Part shown: positions 7,034-15,532 of the stretch, piece after piece | How the letters are laid out: every line of letters begins with the position of its first letter | Numbering within the stretch: position 1 is the stretch's first letter | Origin: Gammaproteobacteria bacterium | Lineage (GTDB): Bacteria > Pseudomonadota > Gammaproteobacteria > Arenicellales > UBA868 | Direction of reading: 5' to 3' | Length of the DNA stretch: 64,000 nt | Assembly: GCA_022450155.1 (NCBI GenBank) | Contig: JAKUQR010000006.1 | Span: 1 to 64,000 of the forward strand | Program-made: the position numbers and the translations under genes | Notes under the pieces: model-generated | The model's input: the letters and a program-made list of their open reading frames with translations, nothing else | The model's database searches: none | What the model was told of the DNA's origin: nothing

Positions 7034-7351
7034 ATGGCTAAATTCATGAACGTTGTTCGGTATGTTGTAAAAGCCGATTGCCACGACGAATTTATTGAGC
7101 TCCACTCTAGCTCTGTAAAAAAGGGAGATGGCTTATATGGACGATTAGATGGAATGCTCAGTCAATTCCTGATCAAGACCGGCGAATACAGCTATTGTTT
7201 TGTGGCTATTTGGGAGTCAGAGAGTGCTTTGGCTGAAGCACGACCTTTGATGATAGAGAGCCTGAACTCAATGCGTCATGCGCTGGAGGAGATCACATCG
7301 GAGTTGGGTGTTACTGATGCGGTTTCCGGTTCGGTCGTTTTCGAGCAATAG
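7034..7351 (+). CDS. ABM-like small protein
   Basis: A 105-residue protein. ATG 7034 follows GAGGGAGAA; the upstream extension to 6980 is not needed. MAKFMNVVRYVVKADCHDEF, then Y-S-Y-C-F-V-A-I-W-E-S, then M-I-E-S-L-N-S-M-R-H-A-L-E-E match the beta-alpha-beta arrangement of ABM-domain proteins. The tiny membrane protein gene at 7368 follows after 16 bases with its own strong ribosome-binding site, so the two are likely co-transcribed. No catalytic assignment is possible. Confidence 0.65.
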   Translation: MAKFMNVVRYVVKADCHDEFIELHSSSVKKGDGLYGRLDGMLSQFLIKTGEYSYCFVAIWESESALAEARPLMIESLNSMRHALEEITSELGVTDAVSGSVVFEQ

Positions 7352-7367
7352 TTATTGAGGAGGCACT

Positions 7368-7454
7368 ATGGGCACTTTCTTAAGTTTCGTGTTTGCGCTA
7401 GCCTGCTGGGCTTCGATCCTGATCGCAATGGCGTATATATTTCCCAGTACTTAG
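7368..7454 (+). CDS. Tiny membrane protein, 28 aa
   Basis: A 28-residue frame, MGTFLSFVFALACWASILIA followed by M-A-Y-I-F-P-S-T and a stop. It is essentially one transmembrane helix. GAGGAGG ends at 7363, five bases before the ATG. It follows the ABM-like gene by 16 bases and precedes a 12-bp terminator, so the pair forms a compact operon. The strong ribosome-binding site and operon position argue that it is real. Confidence 0.65.
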   Translation: MGTFLSFVFALACWASILIAMAYIFPST

Positions 7455-7484
7455 AATCGTCTTTGTAGACTGTTGTAAACAAAA

Positions 7485-7514
7485 CCGCGGTAGAACTTTT
7501 GTGTTCTACCGCGG
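7485..7514 (+). terminator. 12-bp terminator hairpin
   Basis: Arms 7485-7496 and 7503-7514 are perfectly complementary around TTTTGT. It closes the 7034-7454 operon. Confidence 0.75.
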
Positions 7515-7770
7515 CACAATGACAACTGTCTAGCCTAGAGTATCCGTAGCGGCTGAATGACCGCAAACAAATAATTTTTATCAGGCAGGTCAACTGTTTT
7601 TATCAGCTGCTATATTGAGTAGTGTGATCTCTGCTGCACCAGGTTCTGGGATACATGGCGCAGGTTTGCGGACGACGGTGTCTCAGCGGTTCAGAGTTTT
7701 TTTCAAGAGGGGTTTGAGGCTAAATTTCTTGTGTGCAGGGCGGAATCCGATCGCAGACAACGTTTAAGAA

Positions 7771-8406
7771 TCATTGCTTTCGCTCAGCTGCTGATGGTAC
7801 TGCGGTCAGGCGCTGCATCTCGGATGTCTGCAGAAGAGTAGGATCTTTGAGGTACTCCAGCAGCATATCTGTGCGGTCGAATCCCCAAAACAGCACATCA
7901 TTGATGACAAAGGTCGGAATTCCATAAACACCCGTCGCCACTGCTCGTTCTGTGTTGTCGCGGAGTGTTTGCTTGATGGTATCTGAGGAGACGAGGTTTT
8001 CTGCGTTGCTGACACCGAGGCTTGAAGCCAGAATCTGAAATCCGTGATCCGTATGTATGTCGTTACCCTTGCCCCAGATGTGGTCGAAGATCACGGCGAT
8101 TGCGTTGTGGTCGGCATTCAGTGCGATCGCCAATCGCAGAACCTTGAGTGGATTAAATGGATGGGCTGGTGGCGTTTTAAAGGGAATATCATTCTGCTGG
8201 GCACACCAGTGACAATAACGGTACATCTCGATCCGCTTGGCAGGAATTTCTGCAGGGCCTTTCTGGCCCCAATGGTTCAGCAGTCCGGCAAACAGAACAG
8301 GTACCAGTCGGATTTCCAGAGAATCGGGCAGCCTACCGAAGTGCTTAAATTGCAGATAAGAAAATGGCGAGATGAAGTCGAAATACCACTCAGCCGAATG
8401 AGTCAT
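7771..8406 (-). CDS. DsbA-family protein, 2-hydroxychromene-2-carboxylate isomerase-like
   Basis: A 211-residue protein with the kappa-class GST/DsbA fold. The motif F-D-F-I-S-P-F-S-Y-L near residues 9-18 carries the Ser that positions glutathione in HCCA isomerases, and G-V-Y-G-I-P-T-F-V-I-N-D provides the cis-Pro loop, with F-W-G-F-D-R-T-D following. There is no CxxC, so it is an isomerase-like enzyme rather than a disulfide oxidoreductase. Length fits the family (about 200). Known members isomerise aromatic-degradation intermediates with glutathione. It stands alone, divergent from the acyl-CoA ligase gene, so its substrate is open. Confidence 0.85.
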   Translation of the reverse strand: MTHSAEWYFDFISPFSYLQFKHFGRLPDSLEIRLVPVLFAGLLNHWGQKGPAEIPAKRIEMYRYCHWCAQQNDIPFKTPPAHPFNPLKVLRLAIALNADHNAIAVIFDHIWGKGNDIHTDHGFQILASSLGVSNAENLVSSDTIKQTLRDNTERAVATGVYGIPTFVINDVLFWGFDRTDMLLEYLKDPTLLQTSEMQRLTAVPSAAERKQ

Positions 8407-8557
8407 AACCAGCCCCGGGGTTTTGAGCTACCGAACACAATTCTATATTCTTTGCTGGATAGTTTCAGTCTGGAATGTTGATGTGGCTATTGTGAGGTTC
8501 GTTTAAAGTGAACAGTGCCGATTTCTATATTTCCGGCTGGATCCGATTAGGCCGACA

Positions 8558-10123
8558 ATGCCAGCACAGTCCATAAATACTTTCGATCAGATCATCCGGC
8601 ACAACGCGCAGATGATTCCGGACAGAGTAGCATCCCAATTTGACGGGAGTGTCGTCACTTACGGTGCGCTGGACCGACGGTCGAATAGAATTGTCAATGC
8701 TTTGAGTGAACTCGGTCTTGCGAAAGGTGACAGAATCGCTTTCCTTTCTCGCAACAGTCACATCTATATCGAGGGTATCCTGGCGGCAGCCACAGGCGGT
8801 TTTGTGCTGACCACGTTGAATTTCCTGCTTAAACCTGATGAGCTGTCCTACATACTGCGGCACTCCGGCGCCCGGGTAATATTCTTTCAACCGGAGTTTG
8901 CAGAAGCTGTTGGCGCAATTCGGTCGAATTGTCCTGAGCTCAAGTACTTTATTTCTCTGGGTGACCCGGTCAATTTTGCTTGGGACTACAGCGCGTTTCT
9001 TGCAGCCGCATCCGACAAGGGGCCGCCGGTGGTGGTTTACGAAGACGATCTGCTGTTATTGGTGTACACGAGCGGCACCACGGGGCAGCCAAAAGGTGTG
9101 ATGCTGAACCATCGAAACGTCTGTACGAACGTGATCGATTCGGCCCGTGGTGTCGAGCTCTCCGATGATACGGTAAACCTTAACGTCTGTCCGTTGTACC
9201 ACGTTGCTGCTACCGTTTTTCAGACACTCACGACCTATTACCTCGGCGGTACCAGCGTTACTCTGGATCGATTCGATCCGGTGACGGTGTTGGAAACCAT
9301 TGAGCGAGAAAAGATTACCTATCTGTTTCTGGTGCCGACCATGTTGTTTCGGATGTTGGAAGTACCCGACGCTGATCGGTACGATCTCTCCAGCCTGCGG
9401 CGAGTCGGTTACGGCGCAGCACCTATGCCACTGGACCGATTAAAGAGAGCCATTGCACTTTTTGGACCGACTCTATTTCAGGGATACGGTCTGACAGAAA
9501 GTACAGCCAACATCGTCATACTGGGACCCGAAATCCATGATCTCAGAGCACCTGCACGAGATCTGGAACGCCTTAAATCCTGCGGACGTGCTCATTCGGG
9601 CCATGAACTTTCAATCATGGATGACAACGGTGTTGAAGTGCCGTACAGGGAAATCGGTGAGATTTGTGTTCGAAGTGATAGCGTGATGGCCGGTTACTGG
9701 AGGGATCCGGAGAACACCGCCAAGGCAATTCGTGACGGTTGGTTACGTACAGGGGACATGGCTTATATGGACGAGGAACGATATATCTTTATCGTTGGTC
9801 GAAGGAACGACATGATCAAACGTGGTGGTGAAAAAATCTACCCGCAGGAGATCGAGGATATCCTTTTCGATCATCCAGCGGTGCTCGAAGCCGCCGTCTG
9901 CGGTGTCGCTGATGCACATTGGGGCGAAAGCCCTAGGGCCTACATCGTCGTACGCCCGGGTTATCAGGTATCCGATCACGATCTATTGGCCCACTGCGCC
10001 GATCGACTGCCGAGATTCAAGTGCCCTCAAGGCGTTGTGTTTCTACCCGAGTTGCCCAAGACTTCATCGGGCAAGATCACGCGTACAGGGCTTGAACAGT
10101 TGAAAATCAGTTGCAGTAACTGA
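8558..10123 (+). CDS. AMP-forming acyl-CoA synthetase
   Basis: A 521-residue ANL-superfamily enzyme that activates a carboxylic acid to an acyl-adenylate and then a CoA thioester. Motifs in order are the P-loop-like Y-T-S-G-T-T-G-Q-P-K-G-V near residue 170, G-Y-G-L-T-E-S near 310, T-G-D-M-A-Y near 402, the hinge G-R-R-N-D-M-I-K-R-G-G-E and the C-terminal catalytic Lys in T-S-S-G-K-I-T-R. All key residues are present. It is followed after 36 bases by an enoate reductase on the same strand, suggesting activation of an acid whose unsaturated CoA ester is then reduced. Substrate chain length cannot be read from the sequence. Confidence 0.9.
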   Translation: MPAQSINTFDQIIRHNAQMIPDRVASQFDGSVVTYGALDRRSNRIVNALSELGLAKGDRIAFLSRNSHIYIEGILAAATGGFVLTTLNFLLKPDELSYILRHSGARVIFFQPEFAEAVGAIRSNCPELKYFISLGDPVNFAWDYSAFLAAASDKGPPVVVYEDDLLLLVYTSGTTGQPKGVMLNHRNVCTNVIDSARGVELSDDTVNLNVCPLYHVAATVFQTLTTYYLGGTSVTLDRFDPVTVLETIEREKITYLFLVPTMLFRMLEVPDADRYDLSSLRRVGYGAAPMPLDRLKRAIALFGPTLFQGYGLTESTANIVILGPEIHDLRAPARDLERLKSCGRAHSGHELSIMDDNGVEVPYREIGEICVRSDSVMAGYWRDPENTAKAIRDGWLRTGDMAYMDEERYIFIVGRRNDMIKRGGEKIYPQEIEDILFDHPAVLEAAVCGVADAHWGESPRAYIVVRPGYQVSDHDLLAHCADRLPRFKCPQGVVFLPELPKTSSGKITRTGLEQLKISCSN

Positions 10124-10159
10124 ACGATGGTCAGTCGGCAACAGAATCTGCCGTAGCGC

Positions 10160-12082
10160 ATGACACTTTTTCAGAGTACGGCCATCGGTTCGCTTACGCT
10201 TCGCAATCGGATCGTGATGCCGCCCATGGCAACGTTGTACGGCGCGCCTGACGGGAGTGTGTCATCCCAACTCTACGAATACTACAGTCGGCGAGCCCGG
10301 GGGGGAGTTGGTCTCATTATCGTCGAGAACACAGCTGTGACTCCGAGATCGGTGAATTATCCAAACACGCTTGAGATTCATCACGCGGGGTATGAGGAAG
10401 GTCTTACGCGGTTGGCGTCGGGTATAAAAAGCACTGGTGCAGGGGCTGGAATACAGTTGTTTCATCCGGGTCGACAGATGCATCCGAAATATACGGGGAA
10501 TTCGTTGGTGGCTCCATCCGCGATTCCTTGCCCGGTGATGAAAGCTGCACCTTCAGTACTGAGCGGTGCAGAAATTCGTCAGCTGGTTGCTGACTTTGTA
10601 GAAGGCGCAGTTCGGGCCAAGCAGGTCGGTTTCGATGCGGTCGAGATTCACGCCGCTCATGGCTATCTCGGGGCACAGTTTCTGTCACCACTGTCCAATA
10701 ACCGGACAGATGCCTACGGCGGTAGCAGCGAACGTCGGGCCCGGTTTGTTCTCGAAATCGGTAGGGGCATTCGTGAAGCGGTCGGTGATGATTTCCCGGT
10801 TCTGTTGCGTTTTTCGGCTGACGAAAAACTCAAAGGTGGTCTGACCTTAGATGCGGCACGCTGCCTGGTGCCCTTGTTTGAGAAGGCGGGATTTTCTGCG
10901 TTGCACGTGTCTGCTGGGTGTTATTCGAGTATGGAATGGATCGTACAGCCTTACCTGCAGGAGCGTGCGTGCCTTGGCGATCTGGCTAAGGCGATTCGTC
11001 AGGAGACTGATCTTCCTGTGATTGCGGTAGGCCGTATAGTCGATCTGGATGCAGCCGAACGCCTCCTCAGAGACGGATCTGCAGATCTGGTATCAATGGG
11101 ACGGGCCTTGATTGCCGATCCCGACCTTCCGCGTAAAGCAACGGAGAAGAGCGCCTCGGCAATACGACCGTGTCTGGGTTGCAACGTCTGCATCCAGTTT
11201 GTTGGCGTTAAACAGACACGCTGTGCTGTCAATCCGGAAATGGGTCAAGAAACGGCCTATATGAAGGAAGTGAAACCGGGCCATATCGTCGTGATCGGCG
11301 GTGGACCTGCGGGCCTGGAAGCGGCACTGGCAGCTGCTGATCGCGGTCGGCAGGTGACATTGCTTGAACGCGAAAGTGCTCTGGGGGGGCAACTCAAGCT
11401 GGCAGCCGGTTTTGCGTCCAAGCCGCAGTTTCAACGGTTGTTGGACTATTATGTAGAAGAAGTCGACCGTGCGGATATCCAGATTGTTTTGGACACGGTG
11501 GTGAATCTGGATCTGATCCGGTCGCTCCAGCCTGACTATCTGATTGTTGCGACCGGGAGCGTGCCAAGGTCACTGATGTTGGACGACAGTACACCGCACG
11601 AACATGTGGTTCAGGCGATCGAAGTTCTTACCACACGCGAGTCGCTGACCGGTGACGTGGTGGTTGTGGGTGGTGGGCTTGTAGGGCTGGATGTTGCCGA
11701 GGTTCTGTCAACGACCGCTGATCGGGTGACCATCGTCGAGAAGAGGTCACGGGCCGGTAGTGTATTGGAATGGAATCTACGTAAAATGCGTCTGGCGTCG
11801 CTCAGGCACTACGGCGTGAACATGATGTTGCAGTCACAGCTGATACGGTGCGAGAGATCGGCTGTTATGGTTTGTAACCCGTCGGGAGACGAGGAACGAA
11901 TACAGGCTGACGTCTTGGTTCTTGCCCTGGGATCAGTGCCCGATAACCCACTCCCTCAATTGGCAGAGGCTTTGTCCTACCCACAAACATTTATCGGTGA
12001 CTGTCGAAACCCGGCTGGACTCACCGAGGCACTGAGTCAGGGCCGGTCGGCCGGGCGGATGAACATCAGCCACAACGCTTAA
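10160..12082 (+). CDS. OYE-type 2,4-dienoyl-CoA reductase-like NADH:flavin oxidoreductase
   Basis: A 640-residue fusion with the layout of FadH-type reductases. It has an FMN TIM barrel (about 1-330, with I-H-A-A-H-G-Y-L and F-L-S-P-L-S-N-N-R-T-D), a 4Fe-4S site near 335-355 (C-L-G-C-N-V-C-I then C at about 356), then an FAD domain (V-V-I-G-G-G-P-A-G-L-E) and a pyridine-nucleotide domain (V-V-V-G-G-G-L-V-G-L-D). Such enzymes pass NAD(P)H electrons through FAD and the cluster to FMN and reduce C=C bonds. It lies 36 bases after the acyl-CoA ligase gene, so both likely share a transcript. Confidence 0.88.
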   Translation: MTLFQSTAIGSLTLRNRIVMPPMATLYGAPDGSVSSQLYEYYSRRARGGVGLIIVENTAVTPRSVNYPNTLEIHHAGYEEGLTRLASGIKSTGAGAGIQLFHPGRQMHPKYTGNSLVAPSAIPCPVMKAAPSVLSGAEIRQLVADFVEGAVRAKQVGFDAVEIHAAHGYLGAQFLSPLSNNRTDAYGGSSERRARFVLEIGRGIREAVGDDFPVLLRFSADEKLKGGLTLDAARCLVPLFEKAGFSALHVSAGCYSSMEWIVQPYLQERACLGDLAKAIRQETDLPVIAVGRIVDLDAAERLLRDGSADLVSMGRALIADPDLPRKATEKSASAIRPCLGCNVCIQFVGVKQTRCAVNPEMGQETAYMKEVKPGHIVVIGGGPAGLEAALAAADRGRQVTLLERESALGGQLKLAAGFASKPQFQRLLDYYVEEVDRADIQIVLDTVVNLDLIRSLQPDYLIVATGSVPRSLMLDDSTPHEHVVQAIEVLTTRESLTGDVVVVGGGLVGLDVAEVLSTTADRVTIVEKRSRAGSVLEWNLRKMRLASLRHYGVNMMLQSQLIRCERSAVMVCNPSGDEERIQADVLVLALGSVPDNPLPQLAEALSYPQTFIGDCRNPAGLTEALSQGRSAGRMNISHNA

Positions 12083-12123
12083 CCTGATTTCGGAACGACT
12101 CGAATACTGACCAGATTGCCTTA

Positions 12124-13359
12124 TCAGCTGGTCATCAAGGCCCGCGGGACCAGGCGCTCGTTGTCCCGAAATTGACGACCGGTTTTCGACATCGGCGCCC
12201 CGTCCAGTTTCACCACGTCTGCGGTGAAATCGAAACTACCTCTCATAAAGGCAGAGCCAACGCCATACGCGTCGGTAGGTACTTGTTCCGATTCAAATGA
12301 TGCAATCTTTTCGACGTCAAAACCGCCAGAAACCACGATCCGTACACGTCTGAACCCGGCATCGTCCAATGCCTGACGTACGTTGCGAACCAACGCTGGG
12401 TTTACGCCGGCCTTATCGGTAAGGCTGTCTGCACTTTTGAGTGACACATCTACCATCGATTCAGAGGTATCGAGTCGGACACCCCAGAGGCGATCCCCCA
12501 TCGCATGAGCCACTTCCAGTGAGGTTTTGACGCAATCGTTGTCAAAATCAACCAGTGCCACCAGTGATGTGTCCGGAAAGGTCTCCGCGAACGAGCGTGT
12601 TGCCTCGACCGTGCTCCCGTCGCAAGCGGCGATCAGGCAATGCGGTATGGTGCCCGCACCCTTCATTCCCCACCACTCGCCCTGTGCATCTGTGGAGACG
12701 GAGGCCGCACCACCGATCGAGGCCGCATAGCCATCTCCGCCTTGTACAGCCCAGTGGTCGAAACGCGCCGGAAAAAAGAAAACCGGCTTGGTGTTGGCGG
12801 CGTGGGCAACCCGTGCGACGTTGGTTGAAATTCGCGTCCGCCGTGCAAGTACCCCCAGATAAAGAGTTTCCAAGTGTATAAATTCCGAAAGAGGTCCCTC
12901 AATCAGCAGTACGGTCTCCCACGGCGCAATCGTGTCACCGTCACGTAGAGAGCTGACGCTGATCTGGCCGAGTTCGCGGACCCATTCCTCATCCAGCGCA
13001 AATTCGATTCGATTTCGCTCCTCCAGGGCTTCCTGAAGCTGCTCTGGATCAGCGCGATAGAGCGAACGGATCCGTCTTTTCTGCTCGATGTACCGATCGA
13101 ATAGTTCAAATGCGTGGGTGGAATCCCGGTAATGGCCAATCCCAAGCATCAGTATTGCCAGTGCTTCCTCGATTCCGCACACCACCGCCTCACCTTTCTG
13201 AAACACCTGTACAGCTGCTGTATTACTGCGATGATTGGCCTCAAGTGTTCGTTTGGCACGCCAGAAGTAAACATCGCTTCGATAACCCCTGCGGACCTCG
13301 TGAACCGGGATGTCAAAAACCTCCGTAGGAATCGTGATTGGCAGGGCTGTAGGGGTCAT
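12124..13359 (-). CDS. Nicotinate phosphoribosyltransferase family protein
   Basis: A 411-residue protein. The motifs F-F-P-A-R-F-D-H-W, G-G-A-A-S-V-S-T-D, G-T-I-P-H-C-L-I-A and L-V-D-F-D-N-D-C-V, plus V-S-G-G-F-D at the phosphate-binding strand, match the nicotinate/quinolinate phosphoribosyltransferase fold. The family makes nicotinate mononucleotide from nicotinate and PRPP in the NAD salvage pathway. It converges on the enoate reductase gene and is divergent from the cupin gene, so it is likely monocistronic. I leave the pncB symbol out because this is a divergent subfamily. Confidence 0.85.
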   Translation of the reverse strand: MTPTALPITIPTEVFDIPVHEVRRGYRSDVYFWRAKRTLEANHRSNTAAVQVFQKGEAVVCGIEEALAILMLGIGHYRDSTHAFELFDRYIEQKRRIRSLYRADPEQLQEALEERNRIEFALDEEWVRELGQISVSSLRDGDTIAPWETVLLIEGPLSEFIHLETLYLGVLARRTRISTNVARVAHAANTKPVFFFPARFDHWAVQGGDGYAASIGGAASVSTDAQGEWWGMKGAGTIPHCLIAACDGSTVEATRSFAETFPDTSLVALVDFDNDCVKTSLEVAHAMGDRLWGVRLDTSESMVDVSLKSADSLTDKAGVNPALVRNVRQALDDAGFRRVRIVVSGGFDVEKIASFESEQVPTDAYGVGSAFMRGSFDFTADVVKLDGAPMSKTGRQFRDNERLVPRALMTS

Positions 13360-13574
13360 GATCGGTAAACTCGGGAACGGCGTTACTGCGCAAACCGGTT
13401 GCTATCGTGGTCAGCTGGCCTGATCGACGAACGTAACAACAGAAAGGCTTATCATATGGCGTATCATAGCGTTCATCCACATTCGGTTCATTGGTATCCT
13501 GAATGTGTTTGTGCCGGCAGGAGGTTCTACACCATGACGGTGGCATCGCTGTTTGTGATTCAAGAGAGATCGAC
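13360..13574. other. Divergent promoter region between phosphoribosyltransferase and cupin genes
   Basis: About 215 bases separating two divergently transcribed genes. A weak plus-strand frame of about 44 codons (from 13456) overlaps the cupin start and has no protein-like signature, so I do not call it a gene. Confidence 0.4.
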
Positions 13575-14171
13575 ATGTCTTTTTCATTGAATAGGTTTGT
13601 GCGATGTGCGCGCTCTGCGGCGGCTGGCACACGGCCTATGGCGGCTGTTAAAGCGCTTATATCGCAGACATTCGCAGATCCTCAGGGCATCGCCAAGGCG
13701 GTCGGTTCCTTTATTTCGGCGGATGAATGTCTGTACGAGGACGACGAGGTCTCGGTTTACTGGGTGCGTTTCGCACCACACGAGCTGGTGCCTCCCCACA
13801 ATCATCGGATGCACGCATTTCTGGGTGTCTATGAAGGCATCGAGGTTAATCTGCTTTACCGGCAGGCAGAATCAGGCCAGTTGGAACTGGTTAAGCGCCG
13901 GGTTCTGAATCCTGGAGACACGATGGTGCTAGGCGGTGATGGCATACACGCAGTTCATACCGAGGGTGCGATGCCAAGTCTTGGGTTACATATTTACCTG
14001 GGGCGACTGAGCACGGTTTCGCGTGAGCTTTTTGACACGGAAACAGGCCGGTCCATGCCGTTTACCGATGAAAATTATCAGATGCTCCTGCGACCCTTAG
14101 GTGTGACCGCGGCGGGTTCAGGGTCAGCTGACACGATGCTGGGCAAGCCAGAGGAATACCGGGGAACATGA
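13575..14171 (+). CDS. Cupin-type metal-dependent protein, cysteine-dioxygenase-like
   Basis: A 198-residue protein starting MSFSLNRFVRCARS. The core V-Y-W-V-R-F-A-P-H-E-L-V-P-P-H-N-H-R-M-H holds the His pair of cupin motif 1, and G-D-G-I-H-A-V-H provides the motif 2 His. This is the thiol-dioxygenase/double-stranded beta-helix arrangement that binds one Fe(II). Substrates of the family include cysteine, cysteamine and mercaptopropionate. The stop codon overlaps the next start by four bases, so it is translationally coupled to the chimeric ORF and then the TauD gene. A shared pathway on a small sulfur or nitrogen compound is an inference. Confidence 0.75.
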   Translation: MSFSLNRFVRCARSAAAGTRPMAAVKALISQTFADPQGIAKAVGSFISADECLYEDDEVSVYWVRFAPHELVPPHNHRMHAFLGVYEGIEVNLLYRQAESGQLELVKRRVLNPGDTMVLGGDGIHAVHTEGAMPSLGLHIYLGRLSTVSRELFDTETGRSMPFTDENYQMLLRPLGVTAAGSGSADTMLGKPEEYRGT

Positions 14172-14581
14172 TAGACCGAACGGTGACAGGGTTGTCGCTA
14201 CAAACTGTGGAGACCGTTGAGGCGGGTGTTCGAACGGTCTGGAATGATGGCCGGGAGTCGTTTTTCCACTCGATCTGGCTTCGAGACAACTGTTACTGTG
14301 GTCAATGTGGTGACGCAACCATCGGTTGCCGTAAAACACGGTTGTCTGAAATTCCGTTAACCATATCAGTGGATACGGTTTGTATCGATGATACCGGCAG
14401 TCTGAGCATCGAGCAGATCCCGATGCGTCGGCCAGCCCAGGTCGACGAAATTGCCCGTGCCGCCATCTTCCTGTTGTCTGATGATTCTTCTTACGTGACC
14501 GGTGCCACGCTGGATGTTTGTGGCGGCAGGCTAAGCCCCTGGCAGACCGCGATCGGCCCAAAGAGCATTCCATGCCAGTAA
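14168..14581 (+). CDS. Chimeric ORF: gamma-butyrobetaine-dioxygenase N-domain fused to an SDR C-terminus
   Basis: A 137-residue frame. Residues about 20-75 contain W-N-D-G-R-E-S-F-F-H-S-I-W-L-R-D-N-C, then C-G-Q-C, the zinc-binding N-terminal domain of gamma-butyrobetaine/trimethyllysine dioxygenases. Residues about 83-122 read R-P-A-Q-V-D-E-I-A-R-A-A-I-F-L-L and S-Y-V-T-G-A-T-L-D-V-C-G-G-R, the standard C-terminal end of short-chain dehydrogenases. Neither catalytic core is present. Start and stop overlap both neighbours (ATGA at 14168; the TauD start at 14572 lies inside), so the frame is kept in the operon. A deletion joining two genes in frame is the simplest origin. Function unknown, possibly none. 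Confidence 0.75.
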   Translation: MIDRTVTGLSLQTVETVEAGVRTVWNDGRESFFHSIWLRDNCYCGQCGDATIGCRKTRLSEIPLTISVDTVCIDDTGSLSIEQIPMRRPAQVDEIARAAIFLLSDDSSYVTGATLDVCGGRLSPWQTAIGPKSIPCQ

Positions 14582-15501
14582 CAAATTCGAAGATTAATGT
14601 TCGACCGATGTCTGTACACATCGGTGCGGAGATCGAAGATGTTGATCTTACTCAGCCGCTCTTAGCGGGAACAGTCAGCGAGATCCGCCAGGCACTTCTG
14701 AAATGGAAAGTCGTGTTTTTCCGAGACCAGCATCTCGATCATTTCCAGCAGGTTCAGTTTGCGCGCCATTTTGGCGCTTTAACACCGGGGCACGTCGTTT
14801 TCGGCCATGACGAGACCTATCCTGAAATCTACTCGGTGAGCAAATTCAGAACGGCAACCCAGAATGCGGCTCCACCCACGACCCGACCGTGGTCTGGTTG
14901 GCACACCGACGTTACTGCTGCACTCAACCCACCCGCAGCGTCTATTCTTCGCGGTGATGTCGTGCCGCCCTATGGCGGCGATACTCAGTGGACCAATCTA
15001 GTCACAGCCTACGAAAATTTGTCACCAACTTTCCGGGAGATGCTTGATAAGTTACGCGGGGTTCACCGATTCGAAGCGAAAGCTACTGCGGACGGGGAAA
15101 GTGTTAAGGAATTTGAGACGCGTGTTAAAAGGCGACTGATGGTCAGCGAACACCCGCTGGTCACTGTTCATCCGGAAACCGGCGAGCGGGTGCTGTACTG
15201 TAGCCCGAGTTATATTAAATCCATTACCGGCTTGACTCCCCGTGAAAGCCAGCAAATCATGGAACTGCTCTGGGAGCACGCGGTGCGCCCTGAGTTCACA
15301 GTGCGCTTCAGGTGGGAAAAAGGCAGCATTGCTTTCTGGGACAACCGTGCAACGGCTCATCTGGCACCCAGCGACATTTACCAGACTGATTTTGACCGAC
15401 AGTTCTATCGAGTCACGCTACTGGGAGAGGTGCCTACGGCAGTAGATGGATCGACGTCCCGAGCAATTGAGGGGGAGCCGATTGAAGCCGTGTTGTCGTG
15501 A
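14572..15501 (+). CDS. TauD/TfdA-family Fe(II)/2-oxoglutarate dioxygenase
   Basis: A 309-residue protein starting MPVTNSKINVRPMSVHIGAE. The pattern G-A-E-I-E-D-V-D-L, F-F-R-D-Q at about 50, the iron ligands W-H-T-D (H-x-D), D-N-R-A-T-A-H as distal His, and F-Y-R-V-T-L with the 2OG-binding Arg are all present, so it should be active. The family hydroxylates small organic acids, sulfonates or ethers, releasing succinate and CO2. It overlaps the chimeric ORF by ten bases. A YczE-like membrane protein follows after 31 bases. The substrate is not assignable. Confidence 0.9.
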   Translation: MPVTNSKINVRPMSVHIGAEIEDVDLTQPLLAGTVSEIRQALLKWKVVFFRDQHLDHFQQVQFARHFGALTPGHVVFGHDETYPEIYSVSKFRTATQNAAPPTTRPWSGWHTDVTAALNPPAASILRGDVVPPYGGDTQWTNLVTAYENLSPTFREMLDKLRGVHRFEAKATADGESVKEFETRVKRRLMVSEHPLVTVHPETGERVLYCSPSYIKSITGLTPRESQQIMELLWEHAVRPEFTVRFRWEKGSIAFWDNRATAHLAPSDIYQTDFDRQFYRVTLLGEVPTAVDGSTSRAIEGEPIEAVLS

Positions 15502-15532
15502 CAAGCCATGAACTGATGTTGATGCACTCTTA

